This document shows, in pieces, positions 8,553 through 17,571 of a DNA stretch of 64,000 nucleotides. Source of the DNA: Desulfobacula sp033852015 (lineage in GTDB: Bacteria > Desulfobacterota > Desulfobacteria > Desulfobacterales > Desulfobacteraceae); NCBI GenBank assembly GCA_033852015.1, contig JAWSVH010000030.1:1-64000 (forward strand). Direction: 5' to 3'. Positions within the stretch are counted from its first letter, which is position 1. Every line of letters begins with the position of its first letter. Made by a program: the position numbers and the translations under genes. The notes under the pieces are model-generated. The model was given only the letters and a program-made list of their open reading frames with translations, was not told the DNA's origin and made no database searches.

Positions 8553-11135
8553 ATGAATAAACAACAATTAGCCGCGAAAATATGGGAATCCGCAAATCAG
8601 ATGCGGTCAAAAATTGAAGCCAACGAATACAAGGATTATATCCTGGGATTCATCTTTTACAAATACATATCTGATAAACAATTACAATTTGCTATAAAAG
8701 AAGATTTTTCTGATGAAGATATAAAAGCCCTTTCGGAAGAAGATACCGAAACAGCGGAACATATCAAAAGCAATGTCGGCTATTTCATTGCCTACAAAGA
8801 CTTATTCTCTACTTGGGTTAAAATGGGTAAAGACTTTGACGTTTCTAATGTAAGGGATGCTTTGTCTGCTTTTAGCCGTTTGATTAGTCCTGCACACAAA
8901 AAACTATTTGATGGTATTTTTGATACCCTGCAAACAGGATTAAGTAAGCTGGGCGATAGTGCTGCTTCGCAGACAAAGGCGATAAGCCAGCTTATTCATT
9001 TAATAAAAGACATCCCCATGGATGGCAGGCAGGATTATGATGTGCTTGGTTTCATTTATGAATATTTAATAAGTATGTTTGCTGCCAATGCCGGGAAAAA
9101 AGCTGGTGAATTCTATACGCCTCATGAAGTATCCCTGTTAATGTCTGAAATTGTTGCCAATCACCTAAAGGATAAGAAGGAAATTCAGATTTACGACCCA
9201 ACCAGCGGATCGGGTTCTTTGCTGATTAATATCGGCCAATGCATTGCCAAACATATGGATGATGAAAATAACATCAAATATTATGCACAGGAGTTGAAAC
9301 AAAACACCTATAACCTTACTCGTATGAATTTGACTATGCGTGGAATGTTACCCAACAATATTATTACCCGTAACGGCGACACTCTGGAGGATGACTGGCC
9401 CTATTTTGATGAAAACGACCCGGTGAATTCATATAACCCGCTTTATGTGGATGCGGTGGTTTCAAATCCGCCATACTCACAGAAATGGGATTCCGACTAT
9501 AAAGAGACCGACCCCCGTTATGCACGGTTTGGCCTTGCTCCCAAAACTAAAGCCGATTATGCCTTTCTACTTCATGACCTGTACCACATTAAACCCGATG
9601 GGATAATGACCATTGTTTTACCCCATGGAGTGCTGTTCCGTAGTGGTGAAGAGGGCATTATCCGCAAAAAACTGATTGAGGCAAATCATATTGATGCCAT
9701 TATCGGGCTGCCTGCAAATATTTTCTTTGGAACACCCATTTCTACTATTATAATGATTTTAAGGCAAAAACGTACCAGATCCGATGTGTTGATTGTGGAT
9801 GCATCCAAAGGCTTTATTAAGGTTGGAAAAAACAACAAGCTTAGAGCTTCCGATATTAAACGCATTGCCGATACAGTTATTCAAAGAGAGACAAATTCAA
9901 AGTTTTCAAAGGTGGTAAGCCGTGACGAAATAAGAGAAAAAGAATATAATCTGAGTATATCACGCTATGTTGATTCATCAGAATCGGCAGAAAGCTGGGA
10001 TATTTACGCTTCCATGTATGGTGGAATCCCCGGAAAAGAACTCAATGAACTTAATCTGTTTTGGCAAGCCTTCCCCGGTTTACAGGATGCTTTGTTCTTG
10101 AAAGCTTCAAGCGATTATGTTGCTTTAAAAAGGGTCGATGTAAAGAAAGCCATTACAGAGCATACAGATGTCAAAGAATTTGCAAATCGTTTTTCTGCAT
10201 CCTTTGCCGATTTTGATAGTTTTCTCAAAAAGGAACTAATCACCAATATGGAATCGGTGAATATTCAGAAAGAAATAACCATACTGAGCAACGATATTTT
10301 TACACGGTTAAAAGTCATTCCAGTAATAGATAAATACGAAGCTTACCAATTGCTCGACGACGACTGGACAAAAGTAGCGGTTGACCTTGAAATTATACAG
10401 ACCGAAGGTTTTGAAGCGACTATAAAAGTTGACCCCAATATGGTTATCAAGAAGAAAAAGGGCAAAGACCACGAAGTGCAAGAAGGGTGGATGGGCCGCA
10501 TTATGCCCTTTGAGCTGGTGCAGGAAACCTATTTGAAAGACGAGTTACAGCAGTTAAAGCAGAAAGAGAACCGACGTGTAGAGATAACAGCCGAATATGA
10601 CGAAATCCTGGACTCACTCACCGAAGAAGAAAGAGAAGCCGATACTGTAAAGGATGCCAAAGACGGTTTTGTAAATGCCACGGTTATAAAAGAAGCCAAA
10701 CAGCTCAAGGCCGATGCAAAGGAAAGCAGAACATTTACCGAAGATTCTTATGAGGCGAAAATACTGAAAGTGGATGAACTGATTGCAGAAGAAAAAGAAC
10801 TTAAAAAACAGGTAAAAGCAGAAACAACAAAGCTTCACCTGCAAACCAAAGAAACCATTGAAAAGCTTAGTAATGAGAAGGTGCATGAATTGCTGGAACT
10901 TAAATGGATCAGCCCACTGGTTACATCGCTGAATCAACTTCCTACAGTGCTTATCAATGAACTGACTGCCAAAGTACAGACCCTTGCCGATAAATATGCT
11001 ACCACTTATGCCCATGTAGCCCAGGAGATACAGGAAACGGAAAGCCAGTTAGCCACATTGATTGACGAGCTTACAGGTAATGAGTTTGATATGAAGGGGC
11101 TTAATGAGTTTAAGTCTTTGTTAAAGGGTGAGTAA
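8553..11135 (+). CDS. hsdM: type I restriction-modification DNA methyltransferase subunit
   Basis: An 860-residue HsdM. The N-terminal helical HsdM domain occupies residues 1-150. The N6-adenine methyltransferase core follows, with the SAM motif DPTSGSGSLL near 220 and the catalytic NPPY motif near 306. Residues from about 500 on form a long, charged, coiled-coil-rich extension, so the protein is some 300 residues longer than typical 500-residue HsdM proteins. It transfers methyl groups to adenine within the site read by HsdS and joins HsdS and HsdR in the restriction complex. It is the first gene of an hsdM-hsdS-hsdR operon, and hsdS begins one base after its stop codon. Confidence 0.93.
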   Translation: MNKQQLAAKIWESANQMRSKIEANEYKDYILGFIFYKYISDKQLQFAIKEDFSDEDIKALSEEDTETAEHIKSNVGYFIAYKDLFSTWVKMGKDFDVSNVRDALSAFSRLISPAHKKLFDGIFDTLQTGLSKLGDSAASQTKAISQLIHLIKDIPMDGRQDYDVLGFIYEYLISMFAANAGKKAGEFYTPHEVSLLMSEIVANHLKDKKEIQIYDPTSGSGSLLINIGQCIAKHMDDENNIKYYAQELKQNTYNLTRMNLTMRGMLPNNIITRNGDTLEDDWPYFDENDPVNSYNPLYVDAVVSNPPYSQKWDSDYKETDPRYARFGLAPKTKADYAFLLHDLYHIKPDGIMTIVLPHGVLFRSGEEGIIRKKLIEANHIDAIIGLPANIFFGTPISTIIMILRQKRTRSDVLIVDASKGFIKVGKNNKLRASDIKRIADTVIQRETNSKFSKVVSRDEIREKEYNLSISRYVDSSESAESWDIYASMYGGIPGKELNELNLFWQAFPGLQDALFLKASSDYVALKRVDVKKAITEHTDVKEFANRFSASFADFDSFLKKELITNMESVNIQKEITILSNDIFTRLKVIPVIDKYEAYQLLDDDWTKVAVDLEIIQTEGFEATIKVDPNMVIKKKKGKDHEVQEGWMGRIMPFELVQETYLKDELQQLKQKENRRVEITAEYDEILDSLTEEEREADTVKDAKDGFVNATVIKEAKQLKADAKESRTFTEDSYEAKILKVDELIAEEKELKKQVKAETTKLHLQTKETIEKLSNEKVHELLELKWISPLVTSLNQLPTVLINELTAKVQTLADKYATTYAHVAQEIQETESQLATLIDELTGNEFDMKGLNEFKSLLKGE

Positions 11136-11136
11136 T

Positions 11137-12345
11137 ATGGCTGAGAAAAAGAACATACCGGAAATTCGTTTTAAGGGATTTAATAGTGAGTGGGAAGATC
11201 GGGAATTTTCAACAATTGTAACGAGAGTGTCTTCTATTAGCGGAAAAGTTGGACTTCCAAGTGTTGAATACGAAGATATTATTTCTTGTAGAGGTGAGCT
11301 TAATAAAAATATTAATCAGAAAGAATGCTCTAAAATAGGAATTGAATTTGATAAAGGAGATGTCCTTTATGGGAAATTACGACCTTACCTTAAAAACTGG
11401 CTTTTACCAAATTTCAAGGGTGTTGCTGTTGGAGATTTCTGGGTTTTGCGTGCAAATGATACAGATAGTAAATTTGTGTACTATTTGATACAAACCCCAA
11501 CATATGAAACGGTTGCAAATCAATCAACAGGAACTAAAATGCCTCGTGCTGATTGGAATCTTGTGTCAAAAACAGGGTTTAACATCCCAACAATTAATAT
11601 CGAACAATCCCAAATCGGCACATATTTCCAACACCTCGATAAGCTCATCACCCTGCATCAAGCTAAGTACAACAAGTTGGTAAGCATAAAAAAAGCCATG
11701 CTCGAAAAAATGTTCCCTAAAAATGATGCGGATGTTCCTGAAATTCGTCTTAGGGGGTTTTCGGGGGCTTGGGTAAAGAGGAAGTTGGGAGATTTGTTAG
11801 ATATTACATCAGCATCTCGTGTCCATAAAAATGAATGGACTGAATCAGGTGTACCATTCTTCAGGTCGAGTGATGTAGTTGCAGATTATAAAGGCACAGA
11901 GAATAATAAGGCTTTTATCTCTTTTGAATTATATGAAGAGTTATCAAAAAAAGCTGGTTGCGTTCAAAAAAATGACCTTTTAGTAACTGGTGGTGGTTCA
12001 ATAGGTATCCCATATTTAGTGAAAACTAATAAGCCTTTATACTTTAAAGATGCAGATTTGCTATGGTTAAAAAAAACTAATAATATCAATGGCTATTTTT
12101 TATATACTTTTTTTTCAACCTTGGCTTTTAGGCGTTATGTAAATAGAATTACTCATATTGGAACGATTTCACATTATACGATTGAGCAGGCAAAATCCAC
12201 CCCAATTATAGTTCCGGAGAAAGCAGAACAGGATAAGATTGGAGAGTATTTATTGAAAATTGACAATCTCATCACTCTCCACCAACGAGAGTTAGAAAAG
12301 CTAAAAAACATTAAAAAAGCCTGTTTGGAAAAAATGTTTGTGTAA
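11137..12345 (+). CDS. hsdS: type I restriction specificity subunit
   Basis: A 402-residue HsdS with the usual two-fold layout. Target-recognition domain 1 (about residues 1-165) ends in a helical conserved region with LDKLITLHQAKYNKL. Domain 2 (about 205-365) ends in the matching IDNLITLHQRELEKL. Each half begins with an EIRxxGF motif. The two domains read the two halves of a bipartite DNA site. I chose ATG 11137 over an upstream GTG at 11128 because it follows the hsdM stop directly and AAAGGG lies seven to twelve bases ahead. The recognition sequence cannot be predicted by eye. Confidence 0.92.
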   Translation: MAEKKNIPEIRFKGFNSEWEDREFSTIVTRVSSISGKVGLPSVEYEDIISCRGELNKNINQKECSKIGIEFDKGDVLYGKLRPYLKNWLLPNFKGVAVGDFWVLRANDTDSKFVYYLIQTPTYETVANQSTGTKMPRADWNLVSKTGFNIPTINIEQSQIGTYFQHLDKLITLHQAKYNKLVSIKKAMLEKMFPKNDADVPEIRLRGFSGAWVKRKLGDLLDITSASRVHKNEWTESGVPFFRSSDVVADYKGTENNKAFISFELYEELSKKAGCVQKNDLLVTGGGSIGIPYLVKTNKPLYFKDADLLWLKKTNNINGYFLYTFFSTLAFRRYVNRITHIGTISHYTIEQAKSTPIIVPEKAEQDKIGEYLLKIDNLITLHQRELEKLKNIKKACLEKMFV

Positions 12346-12361
12346 TTAAGGATAAATAAAA

Positions 12362-15300
12362 ATGACCTATACATCCGAAGCCAAATTTGAAGAAGCCTTA
12401 ATCCATGAACTATCCAAAAAGGGATGGGAAAAAGAGGTTATTAAATACCCCAGCGAAGAAGATTTGCTAAAGAACTGGGCTACTATTCTCTATGAAAACA
12501 ATCGAGATATAGACCGTTTAAACGATACGCCACTCACCGATGGTGAAATGCAGCAGATTATTGAGCAAATTACAGAGCTACGTACTCCCCTTAAACTTAA
12601 TGGCTTTATCAACGGTAAAACGGTTGCTATTACGCGTGATAACCCTGCCGACACCTTGCATTTTGCTAAGGAAATAAGCCTTAAAATATATGACCGCCGT
12701 GAAATTGCAGCCGGGCAAAGCCGTTACCAGATAGTGCAACAACCGAAATTCAAGAGTAAATCAAAAATATTGAACGACCGTCGTGGGGACATCATGCTTT
12801 TAATCAACGGTATGCCTGTAATACATATCGAGCTTAAAAAAAGCGGTGTGGCTGTAAGTCAGGCTTATCATCAAATCGAAAAATATTCGGATGAAGGTAT
12901 CTTTACGGGAATATTTTCCCTGGTTCAGGTTTTTGTGGCTATGGAACCGGAAGAAACAGTCTATTTTGCCAACCCCGGCCTTGATGGGAAATTTAACAAA
13001 GACTTTTATTTTCATTGGGCAGACTTTAACAACGAACCCATAAACAACTGGAAAGATATCGCCTCCACCCTGTTGTCCATTCCAATGGCGCATCAGTTAA
13101 TCGGTTTTTATACCGTTGCCGATGATTCAGACGGTATATTAAAAGTAATGCGCAGCTATCAATATTTTGCTGCCAATGCCATCTCCGACAAGGTTTCAAG
13201 AACAGACTGGAAGAGTAAAAACCTGCTTGGCGGCTATATCTGGCATACCACAGGCTCGGGTAAAACCATGACCAGCTTTAAGTCGGCGCAATTAATTGCC
13301 AACTCCAAGGATGCTGACAAAGTAATCTTTTTAATGGACAGAATTGAGCTTGGTACACAGTCATTGCGGGAATATCAAGGTTTTGCCGACGATAATGAAG
13401 ATGTACAAGCCACCGAAAACACAGCTGTTTTAGTCACCAAACTTAAAAGCGAAGATCCTGCAAATACATTAATTGTGACCTCTATTCAAAAAATGAGCAA
13501 CATTAATGATGAAGAAGGTGGGCTTAAAACTTGTGATATTGAGTTAATGAATTCAAAACTAATTGTATTTATTGTAGATGAAGCACATAGGTCAACCTTT
13601 GGCGATATGCTTATCACCATAAAAGAAACCTTCCCATCTGCCATGTTTTTTGGCTTTACGGGTACACCTATTCAGGACGAAAACCAAAAGAAAATGAACA
13701 CGACCTCAACCGTGTTTGGTGATGAATTGCACCGTTACAGCATTGCCGATGGTATTCGTGACAAAAACGTGTTGGGCTTTGACCCTTATAAAATATTAAC
13801 CTACCGGGATAAAGATTTGAGAAAAGCGGTTGCACTTTTAAAAGCCAAAGCAAACGATGAAAAAGAGGCTTTTGCCGATCCAAAGAAAAAAGGAATCTTT
13901 AACAACTACATGAACGCCTCAAAGGTTAAAATGGCGGGATATATAAACAATGCCGGGAAATATGTAAAAGGAATTGAAGATTTCCTGACAAAGTCCCAAT
14001 ACGAACGTGATGAACATAAAGAAAAAGTTGTAGAGGATATTTTAGATAATTGGTTAACACTAAGTCAGGATGGGAAATTCCATGCCATTCTTGCCACAAG
14101 CAACATACCCGAAGCCATTGAATATTACAGATTGATAAAAGGGATAAATTCTGAATTAAAAATTACGGCCCTGTTTGACCCCAATATTGATAACGGCGGC
14201 AATGTAAAATTCAAGGAAGATGGTCTTGTAGAAATTTTAGAAGATTACAACGAAAAATATGAACAAGATTTCACTTTGGCAACCCATTCAAAATTTAAGA
14301 AAGATATTGCAGCAAGACTTGCCCATAAAGCACCTTATATAAGAATAGACAGAACTCCTGAAAAACAAATAGATTTACTCATAGTGGTTGACCAAATGCT
14401 CACAGGGTTTGATTCCAAATGGCTTAATACGCTGTATATGGATAAGGTGCGTGAATATGAAAATATCATTCAGGCATTTTCACGTACCAACCGTTTATTC
14501 GGCCCTGATAAGCCTTTCGGGACAATTCGTTATTACAGGTACCCGCACACAATGGAACAGCATATAAACAGGGCGGTAGAGTTGTATTCCGGCAATAAGG
14601 CAATAGGTCTTTTTGCCCAAAAGCTGGAAAGCAACTTAAATCAAATGAATGCTATTTATGATGAGATCTTCAAGCTATTCCAAAACGCCGGCATTATTGA
14701 TTTTAAAAAGATTCCTGATGACCTTTCGGAACGAGGCCGATTCGCTAAACTCTTTAAAGAACTCAATGCGTATTTAGAAGCTGCAAAAATCCAGGGGTTT
14801 AAATGGAACAAACTAAAATACGAGTTTGCGAAAGAAAAAAAAGTAGTAACGTTGAAATTTGATGAAAAAATCTATCTCATTTTAGCACTTCGTTATAAAG
14901 AGTTATCAGGTGGTGACGGCGGTGGCGGTGGCATTGGTGAAGTTCCTTTTGAAATTGATGGATACCTGACAGAAATAGATACCGGAGTGATAGATGCCGA
15001 TTACATGAACACACGCTTTGAAAAATTTCTTAAAACGCTAAAACAGGAAGGCATTGACAGCGAACAATTGCAACAGACACTTGATGAGTTACATAAATCT
15101 TTTGCTTCGCTTACTCAGGAAGAACAAAAGTATGCCAATATTTTTATTCACGATGTTCAAAGTGGAAATGTGGAAATTGATCCCAAAAAGAGTTTTAAGA
15201 AATATGTAACTGAATATCAATTCAATGCCAAGAATGCAGAGATATACAACATTGTTCAAGTATTTGGATTAGATGAAGTGAAGCTTAGAAATATGATGAA

Positions 15301-15490
15301 TACTAATATTACTGAGTTAAACATTAATGAATATGGTCGTTTTGATGAACTAAAAAGCACAGTCGATAAAAGCAAGGCAAAGGAGTATTTTGAAAGACTG
15401 GCGGGTACAGCCTTCCCACCGTTCAAAATAAATATCAAGGCGCACAACTTGCTTCAGGAGTTTATTATAAGCGGTGGTTTTGAAATATAG
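12362..15490 (+). CDS. hsdR: type I restriction endonuclease/translocase subunit
   Basis: A 1042-residue HsdR. The N-terminal nuclease domain carries GDIMLLINGMPVIHIELKKS (about residues 139-159), the D and ExK of a PD-(D/E)XK centre. Then comes a superfamily 2 translocase with Walker A TTGSGKT near 297, DEAH near 405, and FGFTGTP (motif III). QAFSRTNR near 705 is motif VI. The C-terminal 250 residues bind the methyltransferase core. It translocates DNA and cleaves unmethylated foreign DNA. It lies 16 bases after hsdS in the same operon. All catalytic motifs seen are intact, so the system should be active. Confidence 0.94.
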   Translation: MTYTSEAKFEEALIHELSKKGWEKEVIKYPSEEDLLKNWATILYENNRDIDRLNDTPLTDGEMQQIIEQITELRTPLKLNGFINGKTVAITRDNPADTLHFAKEISLKIYDRREIAAGQSRYQIVQQPKFKSKSKILNDRRGDIMLLINGMPVIHIELKKSGVAVSQAYHQIEKYSDEGIFTGIFSLVQVFVAMEPEETVYFANPGLDGKFNKDFYFHWADFNNEPINNWKDIASTLLSIPMAHQLIGFYTVADDSDGILKVMRSYQYFAANAISDKVSRTDWKSKNLLGGYIWHTTGSGKTMTSFKSAQLIANSKDADKVIFLMDRIELGTQSLREYQGFADDNEDVQATENTAVLVTKLKSEDPANTLIVTSIQKMSNINDEEGGLKTCDIELMNSKLIVFIVDEAHRSTFGDMLITIKETFPSAMFFGFTGTPIQDENQKKMNTTSTVFGDELHRYSIADGIRDKNVLGFDPYKILTYRDKDLRKAVALLKAKANDEKEAFADPKKKGIFNNYMNASKVKMAGYINNAGKYVKGIEDFLTKSQYERDEHKEKVVEDILDNWLTLSQDGKFHAILATSNIPEAIEYYRLIKGINSELKITALFDPNIDNGGNVKFKEDGLVEILEDYNEKYEQDFTLATHSKFKKDIAARLAHKAPYIRIDRTPEKQIDLLIVVDQMLTGFDSKWLNTLYMDKVREYENIIQAFSRTNRLFGPDKPFGTIRYYRYPHTMEQHINRAVELYSGNKAIGLFAQKLESNLNQMNAIYDEIFKLFQNAGIIDFKKIPDDLSERGRFAKLFKELNAYLEAAKIQGFKWNKLKYEFAKEKKVVTLKFDEKIYLILALRYKELSGGDGGGGGIGEVPFEIDGYLTEIDTGVIDADYMNTRFEKFLKTLKQEGIDSEQLQQTLDELHKSFASLTQEEQKYANIFIHDVQSGNVEIDPKKSFKKYVTEYQFNAKNAEIYNIVQVFGLDEVKLRNMMNTNITELNINEYGRFDELKSTVDKSKAKEYFERLAGTAFPPFKINIKAHNLLQEFIISGGFEI

Positions 15491-15702
15491 ATTAACTATG
15501 TGCAGTATTATTCTTGTCAGATCAACTTAATAGTCGATAGTATGAGATAACGCCCCAAAAAACACCCCGAAGATAGGCTTAGGTTAACGGTTTTAGCCCC
15601 AAAAACAGCACTTTTAGAATCAACTCTGATTTCAACAACGAACATCTACCTGATTTCCCAGGTGATGTTCCAAGTTCAAAAGAAGTGATAATTTATAAGC
15701 CT

Positions 15703-16566
15703 CTATACAAACCCTTCCTTTTTTAAGCGTTTAATAGCATTTTCCCCTGCTTTGTTTTGACTTATTGCTGAAGATTTTCGATAGAAACCACCAATAATGG
15801 GTATACCTGAATTTAAAGTAAAAAAGATTCTAACCCCATCTCCATAGGATCGTAATTCAAGGATATTACCATTATTACTTCGAAATGGTTTTATTAGATT
15901 GTTATCGATTTGATAATTCATGTCTTTAGAACCTTCAAAAGCATGAATTACACCTTGCTCTTCACTTCTCGACGGGAAACAAGTATTCACCGCACCTTTG
16001 CAAAACGTCACATTGTATTCACTTTCAAGAATCTTTTTGAAAGACATGTGACGAGCGAACCACTCTTTAATCCAAGTATGCAATAGAGAACAATCTTCTT
16101 GTCCATGAAGGTTAGGAAGTTTATTGGATATATCATGGAAACAAAAAAAATCTAATTTCCAGTCTGCATCATCTGTTATTGTTAACGCCATTCCATCTTG
16201 TCTGGCCGCATATTCTAAAATCGGTGCTGAGAGGTTTAAGTCTTTGATAATCCAGTCTTCACATCCTGAGAAGTCTTCAGTGCATAGTCTTTTACCCTTA
16301 TCGAATAACCTAAGAAACCATATGATTAGATCTTTCTCTCTTCCAGAGTATTTTCTTATAAAGCTTGATGGTCTAAGCCAAGCCCCACAATCATCATGAG
16401 CTAAGGTAAACGTTTGAACAGAATCTGTTTCATCGCCGCCATAAACAGACAAATCAGTATCTTCTGATATTTCCTTGCACGCATTAGCAGTGGCTAAAAG
16501 GCACTTTTCCCCGGATTCTTCATCTTCAGCTATTCCAGTGTAAGGATTAAAAAAAAGATTCAACAT
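15703..16566 (-). CDS. uncharacterised protein with RelE/HigB-like C-terminus
   Basis: A 287-residue protein, last gene of a three-gene operon with an ATPase and a DUF262 protein. Residues 1-200 match nothing I recognise; they are Asp/Glu-rich with scattered Cys and Trp. Residues about 210-287 resemble the RelE/HigB (Gp49-like) toxin fold: a strand VRIFFTL, then GGFYRKSS, then a C-terminal helix beginning NKAGENAIKR, the order seen in HigB-type ribosome-dependent RNases. The likeness is by eye and moderate. The ATG is three bases after the upstream stop, so translation is coupled. If this is an active RNase, it is the natural effector of the operon. Confidence 0.6.
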   Translation of the reverse strand: MLNLFFNPYTGIAEDEESGEKCLLATANACKEISEDTDLSVYGGDETDSVQTFTLAHDDCGAWLRPSSFIRKYSGREKDLIIWFLRLFDKGKRLCTEDFSGCEDWIIKDLNLSAPILEYAARQDGMALTITDDADWKLDFFCFHDISNKLPNLHGQEDCSLLHTWIKEWFARHMSFKKILESEYNVTFCKGAVNTCFPSRSEEQGVIHAFEGSKDMNYQIDNNLIKPFRSNNGNILELRSYGDGVRIFFTLNSGIPIIGGFYRKSSAISQNKAGENAIKRLKKEGFV

Positions 16567-16568
16567 AG

Positions 16569-17567
16569 TTACAGAAGTCTCTCAAGATTTTTCTCAGTTT
16601 CATCGAAAAAACCATCAGGCCATTCATCGAAATATCCATTTTGGTCAAGTATGGGCTGATGAACAATTGATCTTTCCTCATCGAAATCATACTTAAAATA
16701 ATAGAAGTTTAATTTTTCTGCTCCTAAGAATTTATTTTTTACAGCAAGTCTAATTCCATTTAGGAGATGATCAGAGTGCGTTTCGATAATCAATTGAACA
16801 CCACAGGATGCAACTTTCGCAAGAAATATACCTAACTGTGTTTGTCCAGCTGGATGCAAATGTGCCTCCGGATTTTCTAACATAATTAGTGCAGATTTAT
16901 TTTTATATTTAGCAACAAGTGCTGCATAGACTATAGAATTTGCAATAATTGGCAATGTATAGGATATACCAAAACCAACATTACTTGGACGATGTCCACT
17001 ATATTCAGCTCGAATTATATCCGCTTTTTGGATGGTCTCCCATTCAAATCTAATTCCCGGTGAAATCATACTCAACCAAGCTGCAATGTTATTGTAAACC
17101 CCTGAACTTTTGGTTTCAGGTATTTGAAGAATTTTAGATAATCCAGCTAATTCAAAATGATATTCCAAAAAATCAAGAACAAACTCACCCTTTACTCCTA
17201 CATTGATACCTTTACTCCTATCACTACAAATGGGAAGATGCAGTTGGGGGCCTAATCTATCAGCTGATATATATGAAATCAAATTAGGGACATTGTTTGA
17301 ATAATCAGTTACTTTTGAATAAGGATATTTGAATGAAAATCGGCTGTTCCCAGAAGTCAAATTGATCTTAAAATTACTATGCAAAGTTGACACCAATTCA
17401 GAAAGTGGTCCTTTAGAAGAGTCTTTATGTCCATAAGCCAACCTAATAGCCTGAATGAATGTGCTTTTCCCGGAACTATTTAAGCCTGATAATAAAGTAA
17501 GAGGAGCTATTGTAAAGTTTTCATTATCAAAACATTTAAATCCTTGGATATGTAATTTGTTAATCAT
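16569..17567 (-). CDS. AAA ATPase with DUF3696 tail
   Basis: A 332-residue SMC/OLD-like ATPase. Walker A GLNSSGKST is at 28-36, an ABC-like signature region GFGISYTLP near 198, Walker B ALIMLENPEAHLHP at 226-239, and an ETHSDH switch at 262-267. The C-terminal NGYFDEWPDGFFDE is the hallmark of DUF3696. There is no TOPRIM domain, unlike OLD nucleases. Such stand-alone ATPases sense or clamp DNA or RNA ends and drive partner effectors in several defence systems. It is the middle gene, four bases after the DUF262 gene and two before the RelE-like gene, so the three products are expected to work together. Confidence 0.88.
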   Translation of the reverse strand: MINKLHIQGFKCFDNENFTIAPLTLLSGLNSSGKSTFIQAIRLAYGHKDSSKGPLSELVSTLHSNFKINLTSGNSRFSFKYPYSKVTDYSNNVPNLISYISADRLGPQLHLPICSDRSKGINVGVKGEFVLDFLEYHFELAGLSKILQIPETKSSGVYNNIAAWLSMISPGIRFEWETIQKADIIRAEYSGHRPSNVGFGISYTLPIIANSIVYAALVAKYKNKSALIMLENPEAHLHPAGQTQLGIFLAKVASCGVQLIIETHSDHLLNGIRLAVKNKFLGAEKLNFYYFKYDFDEERSIVHQPILDQNGYFDEWPDGFFDETEKNLERLL

Positions 17568-17571
17568 AAAT

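Noticed and set aside
10614..11015. Phe/Cys-rich minus-strand frame inside hsdM
   Set aside because: Shadow of the Lys/Glu-rich coiled-coil part of hsdM read in reverse.
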